Source of the DNA: Cylindrotheca closterium
Taxonomy: Eukaryota > Bacillariophyta > Bacillariophyceae > Bacillariales > Bacillariaceae
Direction of reading: 5' to 3'
DNA length: 64,000 nucleotides
NCBI GenBank assembly: GCA_933822405.4
Contig: CAKOGP040000125.1
Location: 1 to 64,000 of the forward strand
Shown: positions 21,667 through 33,057 of the stretch, piece by piece
How positions within the stretch are numbered: position 1 is the stretch's first letter
Layout of the letters: each line of letters opens with the position of its first letter
Notes under the pieces: model-generated
Databases searched by the model: none
Told to the model about the DNA's origin: nothing
Seen by the model: the letters and a program-made list of their open reading frames with translations, nothing else
Program-made: the position numbers and the translations under genes

Positions 21667-21957
21667 ATGTTCGAAGAATCTTTTACCACCCTTTCCAGCA
21701 TGTCTGAGAAGCCATTGCACAAGTCGGAAGAAGACAATAGCAACAGCAGTTGCAACAGTGACGACAAGTCACCTGTCTCGAGAGAACAAGAAATGAAACG
21801 AAAACTTGCTGCAACGCGCAACATGAAAATGTTGGCACGTCACGAGGACATCAACCCACTCCCTGAAGATGATGGTATTGGTGCTTTCAACATGATCCCA
21901 GGAGCATTGAATACGGACATGTTCGATTCCGATGTCTTTGGTGATCTGGACTTTTAG
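21667..21957 (+). CDS. Small acidic hypothetical protein
   Basis: 96 residues from the Met at 21667 (MFEESFTTLSS). The upstream part of the open frame (from 21469) reads as random, so the later start is used. It is hydrophilic and Ser/Asn-rich in the middle (SNSSCNSDD), has a basic helix (EQEMKRKLAATRNMKMLAR), then an acidic tail with spaced hydrophobics (NTDMFDSDVFGDLDF). The tail resembles short acidic activation or docking motifs. No family is recognised. It could also be the last exon of a larger gene. Confidence 0.45.
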   Translation: MFEESFTTLSSMSEKPLHKSEEDNSNSSCNSDDKSPVSREQEMKRKLAATRNMKMLARHEDINPLPEDDGIGAFNMIPGALNTDMFDSDVFGDLDF

Positions 21958-23026
21958 ATGCACAAGGCAGTAGCTGAGACAACGTTAAGATTCCGATCGA
22001 GTATCTTCGGAGCACCGCTTGACAAAGCATGATGCAACAGGCCTGGAAGCGCACATCACACAGCGATCACAGAGCGTGCTAAAGCACAGGAATGCCATAT
22101 GCCACGAGATTGCATTTCATCCATCAGGCTAACGCCCCATTCTAAGAGTATCTTTTTGAAGAGAAAGCTAGAGACTACAACACAGGGGGCAGAATCCAGA
22201 TTAGGCAGCATACAGTAGCGATTAGTTCATTGTTAATTGATTAGACCATACAAAAAATTCATCAAACTAATTGCCTAATAGTACTTCCATTGTAGCTTTT
22301 ATTCGGCCGAGTATATTTCCAAAGAGAGGGCGATAGATCGGAACATACGAGAAGCATTCAGATTACACTCGCTTGGTAACGACTACATACATTGTATATA
22401 AACTGATTAGACAAGTGGTGCTAAAAGAGGATGATGATACATTACAACCTACAGTGGTACAATTTTCTCGTTGCTACCGGTGGTACCTGGTACCAGGTAC
22501 CAGTACCAGGTACCTGGTACCGGTACCTGGTACCGGTACCTGGTAAGCTTGTCCCTGACGCTCCCCGCGGTTGCGCAACCCAAAAATTCTCCCTTGCGGC
22601 CAATTTTTTCGTATTCTCCTTTTTGTGCACTTTCTGAGCGGGACACGAACGTATACGTACGCATGTACGTGTGGTAATTGTAACATTTTCGGGATGCCCC
22701 CTAATATGTTTGGGATTTCAAAAGTAGGGAAAGACTTTCAAATCCGGGTCGTATGGCATTGCAAGGCGCGCTGAAGGAAAAGGTCTGTGATCAACAATCC
22801 AAAACTTGTTTGACATTGCAACCATCACTGTTCACTGTTCACTGTTCACTGCGCATTCAGTTGCCTTCGCAAAAGTGCCATAGCTCAGAAACATTGCTGC
22901 TCATACGCCTTGGTTATCACTGTGGTTGATTTTCTTTTCGTCATCCTCTGTCATTCACATCATACGCACCAAGACTCGAATCTGACTTTTTAAAAATCAT
23001 CTGAATCCTAATACTGCCATTCAATA
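21958..23026. other. Intergenic with palindromic repeat array
   Basis: No gene. It contains the GGTACC array (22482-22544) and a short run of the heptamer cactgtt (about 22828-22852) ahead of the DDB1 gene. Confidence 0.5.
22482..22544. repeat. Array of eight GGTACC palindromes
   Basis: Eight GGTACC hexamers occur within 63 nt, separated by 0-7 nt (T, A or AGTACCA). The block is nearly self-complementary and could form a long hairpin or cruciform. Every frame over it spells repeated Val-Pro/Tyr-Gln/Gly-Thr, so the ORFs called there are artefacts of the repeat. Confidence 0.9.
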
Positions 23027-26000
23027 ATGGACCGCGAAGTTTCCCATTACGTCGTGACGGCCCATCCACCTGGTGGCGTCCTACATACTGTCAAATGTAA
23101 TTTCATGTCTTCGGATCGCGAAGTAAGTTAGTTTCATGTTGGATGATGATGACCTAAAATTCATGCCATATCACATACTGGATATCTTACATGTGTTTGG
23201 CCCTTTTACTCTCTCTTCCTCTTTCTCTCTATTTCTTTTTCATCTTGCGCTGCAGAAACAAGATGTCGTGGTTGGAAAATCAAGAAGATTGGAAATTCGT
23301 CAACTCAAGATTGAAGAAGAAGATGAAGAGGCCATCAGTTCTCCCTTTCCTGTTATTCTCAGCATTCCCATTAATGGTCGGATCACGTGCTTGGTCGCAC
23401 TACCTTTGGCCAGTCATCCTACTTCTTTATTGTTTATGACTACCGATCAACATCAATATGCAGTGATTGGATACAATGCCAATCTTCCAAATTATGTGGA
23501 AACTTTTGCGTCTGGCAATCTAAAGGACGAATGGAACGTCATGGGGGATTTGGCCGATACAGGTCCACTTGTCGCCGTCGATCCCCACAATCGATGCATT
23601 GTCATGCATCTATACGATGGTCTAATCACAATCTTTCCCATTTTGGCCGCAGTGGCACCCACCCAAAAAAATGTGCTGGGACCTGTCTTTCATGCACGAT
23701 TGGAGGAAAAATTAGTCCTGCAGATTGCCATGCTGCATCATTTGGACGCAAGTATGACTCCACCACACTTGTGCTTGTTGCATCAAGATGCCCGAGGCGC
23801 TCAGCATATTTCCACCCATGTGGTGGATTTGCCAAAATCACAATTGTGGAGCATGACCTCCATGGCGGGGAACCAGAGTATGTTGGAAATGCATTTGGAG
23901 TGGTTGAAGAAACCAAGAATTGATGGTGGAAGCAGTCTTTTGATTCCAGTACCGCCGGTAGCGGCAGTGGCTGCGGCACCGAGTGCTTCCACGACCAGTA
24001 CATCCTCAACGCAACAAGCATCGGGGGGTGTGGTCATTTTGGGACAACGACAAATCACCTTTTGTGGTTTGAATCACCACAAGGTCATGCCCATTCCTCC
24101 AGCTCTAATTCTAAGTTGGGATGCTCTACCACCCGATGTTTCGGGTATGCCCCGTTTCTTATTGGGAGATGAATTCGGAAACTTGCACATGTTGACGTTG
24201 ATTACGCAACACGCCAAAGTGGTGGCCCTCCAACTGGATACTCTGGGAAGCTGTACACTTTCCAATACACTGCAATATTTGGATCAAGGACTTGTCTTTT
24301 GTGGAAGCACCTTGGGTGATAGTCAGTTGGTCCAGATCCACGATGAACCTATTCCAGTGGAGGAAGACGATATGGATGATGATGCGGCCCTGGAATTGGG
24401 AGAAACTACCTATTTGAGTGTCGAAGAAGAATATACGCACTTGGGCCCCATCGTGGATTTTGACTTGGTGCCAATGACTGGTTCCAACCGAACCGAAGGC
24501 GCACAATCACAAGTGGTCACTGCTTCTGGCTCTTCCAAATCTGGAAGTCTTCGAGTGGTTCAGAATGGCACTGGCATGAAGGAGTATGCGGCTGTCGAAC
24601 TTGGAGGAATTCAAAATATGTGGAGCCTTCGTGAAAAGTTTGCAGATACCCAAGATGCCTATTTGGTGCAAAGTTATGTTGGCGAGACAAGAGTCTTGGG
24701 AGTTACCAGTGTTGGGGCGGAGGATGATGCTATGAGCGAAGACGGAGGAATGGAGGCCGAAGAAGATGTTGGAGGCACTTTGGAAGAAGTATTTTTGCCT
24801 GGACTTGAATCCAGTGCTTCCACTTTATTCGTCACCAACGTGGTTGGCAATCTTTTCTTGCAAATCACTGAAACACAACTGCGATTGGTCAACGAAGGAG
24901 GGACAGTTTTGGATACTATGGAACCAGACAGTCAGATCACAGTAGCCACTGCCAACGAAGGAGGCCAAGTTGCAGTTGCGTTGCGTGGTGGAAAGGTGCT
25001 ATACATCGAAGTAATCGAGCAAAAATTCCACGAGAAAGCATCCAAGAAGATGGACCGAGAAGTCAGTTGCTTGGATATCAACCCGTTTTTGTCTGCCGAA
25101 ATGTGCAATGCATCGCTGTTGCAAAAGAGGGGCCAAAAGTCATCGTTGGTTGCTGTTGGTCTGTGGGACGATTTCACTGTTCGCCTGCTTTCTCTCCAGA
25201 CAGCAGAACTATCGGAATTATTGCTCATCAACTTGTCAACGGGAGAGGAAGATGAAGAAGGCGAGAATGGAGGAGAAAAACATCGAAGCAACCGAAATAA
25301 CATGATGGCCAGATCCCTCTGCCTAGCCACCCTTGATATGTCATCATCATCAAACAGTAGTGCCAAATCGAAAAAGGTGCTACCAGGCGCTGATATGCTG
25401 TTTGTTGGCCTTGGTGACGGTACGCTAGTTTCCTTCACTGTTATACAAGAGGGAAGCATCTCGGTGCAATCAAAGAAAGAGGTGAGCTTGGGAACCCAAC
25501 GAATCAACTTGGTTCCATTGTTCAGCGAGAAGGGAGGAAGCTGCGTTTTAGCTACAGGAGACCGACCAACAGTCATATACCTTGCGGGAACCTCAAGTGG
25601 CAACTACAACTCCAAGCTGTGTTACAGCAATGTCAATATCAGCCCTGCTGATGATGGCGACACAAATGATGTCAGCCGACCTGCTACACGCGAATCAATT
25701 TCTGTCAACTCCGCGACACCTTTCTTTAACCCACTTTTGTTTGATGCCATGGGACAAGATCATTATTCACTGTGCATAGCGGATGATGTCAATATGCGCT
25801 TGGGTGTTATTGATGATATTCAGAAACTTCATGTCTCGACATATCGCCTTGGGATGGCGCCGCGGCGAGTTGTTCACTGTCCTGAAGGCAGACTGTTTGC
25901 AGTTGGCTGTATTGAATCGGGCATCAAACAAGGAAGTGCTGGCGGAAACGAATTGGCCATGGGAAATTGTATTCGTTTCCTTGATGACACCTCATTCGAA

Positions 26001-27467
26001 GATGTTCATCGGTACGTGCTGTCCAGCAAGCTTCCATTGCACCATTCCTACATGGTATCCTAAACATCTGTTTGTTATTTTCCCAGGATTGATTTGGATC
26101 CCTTTGAGATGATACTTTCAATGGTCTCTGCAACACTCCGGCCATACAAACCAACGCTGCCTGGAAATGTGTCGGGCGAAACCGCGTCCATTGATGGTAT
26201 GGACGGTGAAGGATCAAAAGTTGAGCACAGGCCCGTACTGATAATTGGTACAGCCTATGCGATGCATGATGAAGACGAGCCAACAAAGGGCCGAATCATT
26301 GTCCTATCTTGCGGTCTGAATGAGACTGATGGTACAGAGGCGTCACGCTCGGTCAAGACAGTTACTGAACTTGAAGTTCGTGGTGGCGTTTATTCCATGT
26401 GTCAATTCTACGAGGGGATGCTTCTGGGTACTGTCAACTCCAAAACACAAGTATTCCAACTTCAAGATGATGGAACTGGTGGTGTAAATCTCGCAAAGAT
26501 TGGAGTCGAACACCATGGCCACATTCTAAGTTTGTTCGTCTCGAGTAAAGCAACCAAATCAAATGGACATCAAGAATCTTTTGATGGGAAAGAAACAGCA
26601 AAGCTCGCACCGAAGAAAGAAATGCTTGCTCTTGTTGGGGACCTTATGCGCTCCATTTCTCTTGTGCAGTACTACAGTGAGCACGAAACTCTTGAAGAAA
26701 TTGCGCGCGACTTTAATGCCAACTGGACTACTGCTGTCACTATGCTAACTGACGACATTTATCTGGGAGGAGAAAACTGGAACAATCTATTTGTACTGAA
26801 ACGCAACGCGAAGGCTCAAAACGAAGAAGTCCGATGTCGCCTTGACACTGTCGGCGAGTTCCATCTAGGCGAAATGTGCAACAAATTCATGAGCGGCAGC
26901 CTCGTCATGCCCAGCAACTCCGGCACTGAAGCTTCCGCACGCTCCGGATCCAGAAGAAGAAGCAGCATCTTGGCCTCACCAATGAAGAGAGGTAGCGTCA
27001 GCGGGAAGGTAGCAGGATCTCAGGGAGCTTTGCGCACTCGTCGACCTGGTGTGGCGATCGGAAGCCAAACCCTATTTGGTACTGTCGATGGTACTCTTGG
27101 AGTCATTTTAGGTCTTGATGGTCCAACCGCTGCTTTCTTTTCTTGCATGCAGCGTTCCCTTCAAACAGCTGTGACCCCCGTTGGAAACTTCAATCATCAA
27201 CAGTTCCGTGCCTTCAACGCTGAACAGCGTATTCATCCAAGTCATGGTTTTGTCGATGGAGACTTGATTGAATCCTTTTTGGATCTGGACAAGAGTACTA
27301 TGCAGAAGGTTGTGGATGAAATGAACCGAGATGGTGGGTGGGAAGTTGACGAATCTTCATTAGTTTCCAACGACAAGAACGACAGCGATATGAAGGATGC
27401 CGATCGAGTAGACCTAATGTTGGAAGACGTCCTTGCTGTTGTGGAAGAGATGACAATGCTTCATTAG
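23027..27467 (+). CDS. DDB1: DNA damage-binding protein 1 (CUL4 adaptor)
   Basis: Three exons: 23027-23122, 23256-26011 and 26087-27467, 1410 residues. Introns of 133 and 75 nt (GTAAGT/CTGCAG and GTACGT/TCCCAG) join in phase. The short first exon (MDREVSHYVVTAHPPGG) matches the DDB1 start (YVVTA), and exon 2 continues with RLEI, then DPHNRCIVMHLYDGL as in propeller A. The C-terminus has GFVDGDLIESFLDLDKSTMQ and VVEEMTMLH, near-diagnostic of DDB1. The protein is three WD-like beta-propellers that bridge CUL4 to DCAF substrate receptors in nucleotide-excision repair and protein turnover. It is about 270 residues longer than animal or plant DDB1; low-complexity inserts (Ala/Thr/Ser near 23950-24020, acidic stretches) account for much of it. 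Confidence 0.93.
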
Positions 27468-27607
27468 AACACTTTGACTTCAAGATCATTAGCTATTTAA
27501 CAAGTACCTAATGATTGGAGTTTTCGATACATTTGCCATCCTCCGTAGCTTTGGATGGTTTGTTGAAATGAATGGTAACGTATCATTGAATATCTAATTT
27601 TCTCAGC

Positions 27608-28350
27608 TTATGCAAGCTTTGGCATGAAACTTCCCAAAACATTTTCATATAGCTCTGATCTCTTGCCCCAGCGCTTCTCCTTCGCGCTGGCGTCAATACT
27701 CCAAACCTTTCCCTTGCAGACACACAACTGAAGCAGTTGGTGGGTTCCATCATTAATTGCGAAATCGAACTTGTAAAATAGAATGCCGTCGGTCAATCTT
27801 TCGGTGGCAGAGATAAGCTTAGCATTTCTTTTAGCGGCTAGTGATTCTCCAACAGATTGAACATCGCCCAAAGTATCAATAGAGACCGTTGTGGACTTGA
27901 CAGGGTTCGAAGAAATCTTGATGTTTTCGCTGGCATCGACCAAATCTTGCCACTTGATATCATAGGCACCGACTTCACCCTCAAACTTGTTCCACCCGGA
28001 AGGAACCATGATTTTAATTGATCGGAGTCCATCTTGGTATGATTCCTGCAACAACAATGAAAGCAACCGACAACAACAATGAGAACACCAAGGATCTAAT
28101 CAGCATTTCCAGACCCTTGGATAGCAATTCAACGACGTACCAATAGACCACCCATTCGAGTGACAACTCTTGGAGTCTCTTCACTGACAACTGCGTTGGC
28201 AGGAAGCACAGAAATAACACTTGGTGCGATAACCGAGGCCATCCCTCCGACGACAGCTTGGATTGCCTGTCTTCTGGATTGCTCGACCGAGAATGCTGAA
28301 GCCGAAGCAGAAAGAGCGACAAAGAGAGCTGCGATGCTGAAGATTTTCAT
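27608..28350 (-). CDS. PsbP-domain protein, predicted thylakoid lumen
   Basis: Two exons, 28350-28141 and 28045-27608, 215 residues; 95-nt intron (GTACGT to TTGCAG, phase 0). Signal peptide ending ASASAF/SVE (bipartite plastid targeting). Then QSRRQAIQAVVGG with a hydrophobic stretch and a lumenal-type ANA site, which looks like a twin-Arg thylakoid signal. The mature domain has SIKIMVPSGWNKFEGE, then a DLVDASENIKIS segment and a closing ILFYKFDF and WSIDASAKEKRW, as in PsbP/PPL proteins of the oxygen-evolving side of photosystem II. Which PsbP subfamily is unclear. The gene is convergent with DDB1 (140 nt between stops) and divergent from the aminoacylase-like gene. Confidence 0.85.
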
Positions 28351-28579
28351 TTTTCGATAGTTTTGTTGGCAGACTGTAAGATGAAAATAGTTACTTTGTG
28401 TTTGAATCGACCAGATGTTGACTCTTTTGCCATTGTCATCAGATTCGGATCAACGACCACGTACGTTCCATCAGAGTCACAATGTTCGACCACTTCGAAT
28501 GGTCGATCCTTGTTTCCAGAAGCCGAAATCAAAAATCTATAGGACTACTTATATTGAAGAAGACATCACAAATACAAAC
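28351..28579. promoter_or_regulatory. Short divergent promoter region
   Basis: Only 229 nt separate the starts of the PsbP-like gene (minus) and the aminoacylase-like gene (plus), so their promoters must overlap. No element is identified. Confidence 0.5.
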
Positions 28580-30014
28580 ATGGTTGAAGGCACGACGACC
28601 AAGACAGCTCGACTCAACAAGGTTTACACTACCACTGGTGCTGAAGCAGAGACTGCAATCAGAAGATTCCAAGAATTCATCAAATTCGAAACTGTTTCCG
28701 CCACCGCACCGTCCACAGGTGCTTACAAACAGTGTGCTGAGTTTCTCAAGAAGGAATTAGAGAATGTTTCTGTCTTGAGCGATGTGCATTATCTAGAGGA
28801 AGCGCCTGATCATTCACCTGTGGTGGTTGCCAAATGGAAAGGTCGAGATGATAAACTGCCAATTCTACTGCTGAATTCTCATTATGATGTGGTTCCAGCA
28901 GACATTTCCAATTGGACTGTCCCTGCTTTTGATGGATTGCGAAAGGGTGGAAAGATTTATGGACGTGGAACCCAAGATATGAAGTGCGTTTGTATGCAGT
29001 ACATTGAAGCCATTCGAACGATTTCTAAGCTGCATCCCGATTGGCAACCAGAACGTGACATTTACCTAACATTTGTTCCGGATGAGGAGATTGGTGGCAG
29101 TGGAATGGCAGCCTTTTTGGAATCCAAACTTTACAAAAACTTGCCAGGGATTGGAATTGCCTTGGATGAAGGTCTAGCAAGCACGACGAACACGTTTGAT
29201 GTCTTTTATGGGGAGAGGCTCCGTAGGTATCGCAATCACGGACAGTTTGGATCTGTCTCAGCTTCATTTGTCCTAACCAAATCTTTCTTTTGTATGCAAT
29301 GCCTGAACAGCTTGGTGGGTTGACGTCACAGCAGAGGGTCCCACAGGTCATGGAAGCCGATTCATCGAAAACACTGCCGTAGAACAACTCTTGGAAATGA
29401 CGCAAAAGGCATTGGCATTCCGAAAGGGTCAAAAGGATCTATTGGAAATGAAACACGACGAGAATTGTGCTCATGCAGTAGCACGGAAGAAACTAGGGGA
29501 CGTTACGAGTCTGAACATTACGACGCTTCAAGCGGGTGTTGAAGTGGGGGATACCTATGCCTACAATGTGGTCCCTTCCATTGCAAGGTGTAGCTTTGAC
29601 ATTCGGATTTCTCCTCACATGCCTCCATCCGAGATGAAGTCATTGTTAGATGTATGGTGCCAAGAGTGTAGCAAGAACACCGCTGGGGGGAGTAAAGTCA
29701 CGTGGAAGCATGTCGATGGAATGGAAGGAGGCGACAAGCATGCTACTACGGAAACAGATCGCAAGGTGAATCCTTGGTACGGCGTCTTTTGCGATTCCTT
29801 GGCCAATATGGGATGTGAAATCGTTCCTCAGGTGTTTCCAGCAGCAACCGATTCTAGGTTCTTGCGAGCACTTGGAGTTCGGGCACTGGGATTTTCGCCG
29901 ATGCGAAACACTGAAATCATGCTCCACGAACATGATGAATATATTCCAGAGTCCACGTTTCTCGAGGGGATCGGAGTTTATGTGGGCCTGATTCAAGATC
30001 TACGACAAAGCTAG
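28580..30014 (+). CDS. Aminoacylase-1-like M20 metallopeptidase
   Basis: Two exons, 28580-29222 and 29311-30014, 448 residues. The 88-nt intron (GTAGGT to GAACAG) restores YGERLPWWVDVTAEG, aligning with ACY1 YSERSPWW. Start MVEGTTTKTARLN at 28580; upstream ATGs in the open frame give a non-conserved extension. Zinc and catalytic residues are visible: LNSHYDVVPA (His, Asp), GRGTQDMK (Asp), PDEEIGG (catalytic Glu), and C-terminal LHEHDEYI (His). FPAATDSRF and GFSPM are also family marks. ACY1 deacylates N-acetyl amino acids in the cytosol; no targeting signal is evident here. Confidence 0.9.
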
Positions 30015-30230
30015 AATCTTAAAATAAGAGATATCTATACATGTGTCTCTTTATATATAAGTTCGATTCTATGTCTAGTAGTCGTCTAGTCGTCTTTCGT
30101 ATGTAAAGTGTCGAGCTCAACGTGAGCTCGTCTCTTCGCTAAAAATTGTTTGGAATGATTGATTGATTGATTCAATGATTCAGGCAGTCATTGTATCAGC
30201 GGTTGCAAGTCAGTCTTCATAAAAAGCCCC

Positions 30231-31166
30231 TCATAGGTCCGCATCTTGCAAGAAATCAAGTAGTGCCAAGGCTTGCTGGGCACCTGGTGCTGGGCCAGCG
30301 AACTCATCAATAGTTCGCAGGATTGGCCGTGCCACGGTTTTGGTGGCAGTCTCAAGGATCAATGGTAGAGTTGCATGGGTTGCAGTGGCAGCCACTCTAC
30401 CACTCTCCAGGATTGCCTTTGGAACTATTAGGATTGATCCCTTGGTCCAATGAATAATCGCATCGTCCACGCAATCCCATTGGAACAAGCTGGAGATTGC
30501 CCAAGGAATCTTGCCTAAAATCCCAATGGAAGCTCCACTGATTTCAATCAGCTTGCTGGAACTTGGGACTGCTCCATTCCATATCCGTAATGCACCCTTG
30601 ATCCATAGCGTATTATCCTTCATTGATTCCTTATTGTAGTAAGTGTAGTAAGGCCATCCGAGAAGGAAAACACCGAGTGCCACACAGCGGAGAAGAATCA
30701 TCAGCTTGGAGAACCTTGTAACGTTGATCCATCGTGTGGTGAGTCTTCTCCTCGTTGGTTGGTCACTCGGATGCGGTATTCTTTGTCGGAATATCGCATC
30801 CGAGGACGCATCGTGAAACATACCATTGGCAAATGATGAGTCTTCGCTACGGTCATAAGTGGACCCCGCCGAACCAGTGGAGAAGGAAGCAGTTGGTTCC
30901 AAATTTGGCGAATCGTTCGATGGTTCCCATGATGAAAAGTTGTCATGATCGATCAGGAATCGGAATCCGGTATCACCATCGTCACCTTCCTCTCTATTGT
31001 TATTCGTTTGGTGGAATGGATTGCAGAAAAACATCACAAATGATAATATACGTATGACTGTACAGTACAGTACCCAATAGGAAACCTGATCAGAAGCAAA
31101 CGATTTTTGAATTTCAGAGTTCCTATTCAGGCGTTGTCTCTTGGCAACAGACTGTCTTGACAACAC
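30231..31166 (-). CDS. Hypothetical single-pass membrane protein
   Basis: 311 residues in one open frame. Ser/Asp-rich N-half, a hydrophobic stretch near residues 32-47 and a membrane segment at about 154-176 (LMILLRCVALGVFLLGWPYYTYY). The C-half is amphipathic with Ala-rich helices and ends LLDFLQDADL. No family is recognised. An N-terminal intron could remove the first hydrophobic stretch, since GT and AG dinucleotides flank it, but the frame does not require it. It is convergent with the aminoacylase gene (216 nt between stops). Confidence 0.6.
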   Translation of the reverse strand: MLSRQSVAKRQRLNRNSEIQKSFASDQVSYWVLYCTVIRILSFVMFFCNPFHQTNNNREEGDDGDTGFRFLIDHDNFSSWEPSNDSPNLEPTASFSTGSAGSTYDRSEDSSFANGMFHDASSDAIFRQRIPHPSDQPTRRRLTTRWINVTRFSKLMILLRCVALGVFLLGWPYYTYYNKESMKDNTLWIKGALRIWNGAVPSSSKLIEISGASIGILGKIPWAISSLFQWDCVDDAIIHWTKGSILIVPKAILESGRVAATATHATLPLILETATKTVARPILRTIDEFAGPAPGAQQALALLDFLQDADL

Positions 31167-31875
31167 TGTTTCCCTTGCAAATGTGTAAGGTTGGCTTCAC
31201 TATCCTCTGCTAATGAATGCTTTGTCAGTAAGTGGTATCGTGAATAGCGCTCTCTCTCCTAAGAAAACAGAGTGGACAAAAGTTTAATCGTTGCGACCTC
31301 TCGAATGAATCGTGTTGTGACACAATCATTCCATAAAAAAATGCGTCAGCACAATAGCCCCCCTTTGAAGGTGAACTCCCCTCAACCCTCAACACTATCC
31401 CCCAGATGCACGAATGAATGAATGAATGAATGAATCAAAGTCTACTGTCATACAATATTAGTATTGTAGTGGGGTAGTGTAGCGTTAGGCGTTGTGTATC
31501 TCTGGGCCCTAGACTGGCACAATCTGCTACTGCACGACTCTTTTCACCATCACAGATACCTAGACTACAACAGCTTTATTGAGCAAGGTCACTTTCTGAA
31601 CTGCTATCATGACGACACTCCTGCCTCTACTACCAACACGAAACGAAACGGAAACGACAGATCAAATTTCTTCAGCAAACCCACGGCTTCCTCAACGAAT
31701 AAAGCATGACATGAAGCCAATCTCCATATGTACCATTTAATCCTGACAATATTCAAAGAAGCTCAATGCATTTCCTCTGCTGAACTCATGGATCCTCGCT
31801 TGTCAAAGCTCTATGCTAAATAGCTAAGAAATGAATCATCATTGAACCGATTAATCTCAGACACAAGCCATCCTT
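31167..31875. other. Intergenic with GAAT repeat
   Basis: A run of about six GAAT units lies near 31412-31436. The flanks are short frames only; no gene seen. Confidence 0.45.
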
Positions 31876-32750
31876 TTAGTGCATTGTCGATTGATCAAAA
31901 TCAATTCCCTTTTGAGAAATGACCCAGATGTCTTGCAAATCACGGTACAGTTCGTTGTAATCCAATCCAAATCCAATGACGAAATGATTAGGGATCGTGA
32001 ACCCAACATATTTCGCACTGTAATGGGCCGGTTTGTCCAATCGTTTGGACAACAGAGTACAGCATTCCACTGACAAGGGCTTGGCTTCTGATTTTAACAC
32101 TGGTAATAGATTGAAGAGAGTATGGCCTGTATCGACAATATCCTCCACCAAAATGACATCCTTCCCCTCGATATCTTTGTATTTGAGACCGCCGCCAATT
32201 TCCAGCATTCCAGTCGAATTCAATCCATCATAGGAGCTAACTCGAAGAAATTCTGTATAGAATCCCTGACACAAATCTTGCAGCGCTTCCGATAGGTGCA
32301 TGTAAAACTGGAATATACATATGCACGTATATATATATATATATGAATGATGTGTTGGACGATCCAAACCAAGTTAGTGATTTGAACACAATGGTGTATC
32401 TTTGTAGGGAAGCAAAACCAGCAGCCAGATATGGTAATGCATCAACTTACGTTATTGGCACCCTTCAATACGCACAAAAGTACTGGTCGCTTTCCTTTGT
32501 AATCCTTATGGATCAGATCTGCCAACGCGTTGGCACGGTCTTTGATTTCTTCTCGGGTAATCAGCAATCGGTCAAAGTGACCGTCGTATTCTGGAGGGAA
32601 CTTTCGATCCTGAACATTGTATTGATATTGGAAAGAATGAATCATGAGACACAAATAACGAATGAATAATGTAAACTTCTGCTTTCTAATAATTTTTCTT
32701 ACCGAGGAGTCAAGGCCACGAGGCTCGTCTGGAATTACGATTGGGTCCAT
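31876..32750 (-). CDS. HPRT: Hypoxanthine-guanine phosphoribosyltransferase
   Basis: Three exons: 32750-32703, 32609-32451 and 32307-31876, 212 residues, phases 0/0. Introns are 93 nt (GTAAGA to GTTCAG) and 143 nt (GTAAGT to TTCCAG). Features: ITREEI in exon 2 with RPVLLCVLKGAN across the junction, then VILVEDIVDTGHTL, the PRPP-binding loop with two acidic residues, and YVGFTIPNHFVIGFGLDYNELYRDL, the family C-terminal signature. The enzyme salvages hypoxanthine and guanine to IMP and GMP. Length matches human HPRT (218). It is head to head with a vWA gene; a degenerate copy of this gene lies at 34915-36028. Confidence 0.92.
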
Positions 32751-33057
32751 TGTTCTTGTCTTTTCTTCTTTTCTGGATCGGAAAAAAAAATGGGTGGAAC
32801 TCTTTTTCTGTGGAGGTGCGAAGGACGTACACGTACGACTACTTAGTCTGTACTTCGCTCGCAAGTGATCAGTTAACGCAAGACTCCAACAACTCCGGGT
32901 TACATGGAACGGTTTCAGTACAGTATCATCAACATCATCGTACCCCTTACCTCCAGACGTGTGCAGATGCTCTGTCATCCAAAGCATATGATGTCTTGTC
33001 TACCGGTATCATGAGATTCCTCTCATAAAATCCTTCTACACGCACACGCTCATCATC
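32751..33057. promoter_or_regulatory. Divergent HPRT/vWA intergenic region
   Basis: 307 nt between two divergent starts. A related region (ctccagacgt..., ctcataaaatc...) precedes the second vWA gene, so the promoter was duplicated with it. Confidence 0.6.

Noticed and set aside
22442..22686. Overlapping ORFs in five frames rich in Val-Pro-Gly-Thr-Tyr
   Set aside because: Products of the GGTACC repeat array, which is open in most frames.
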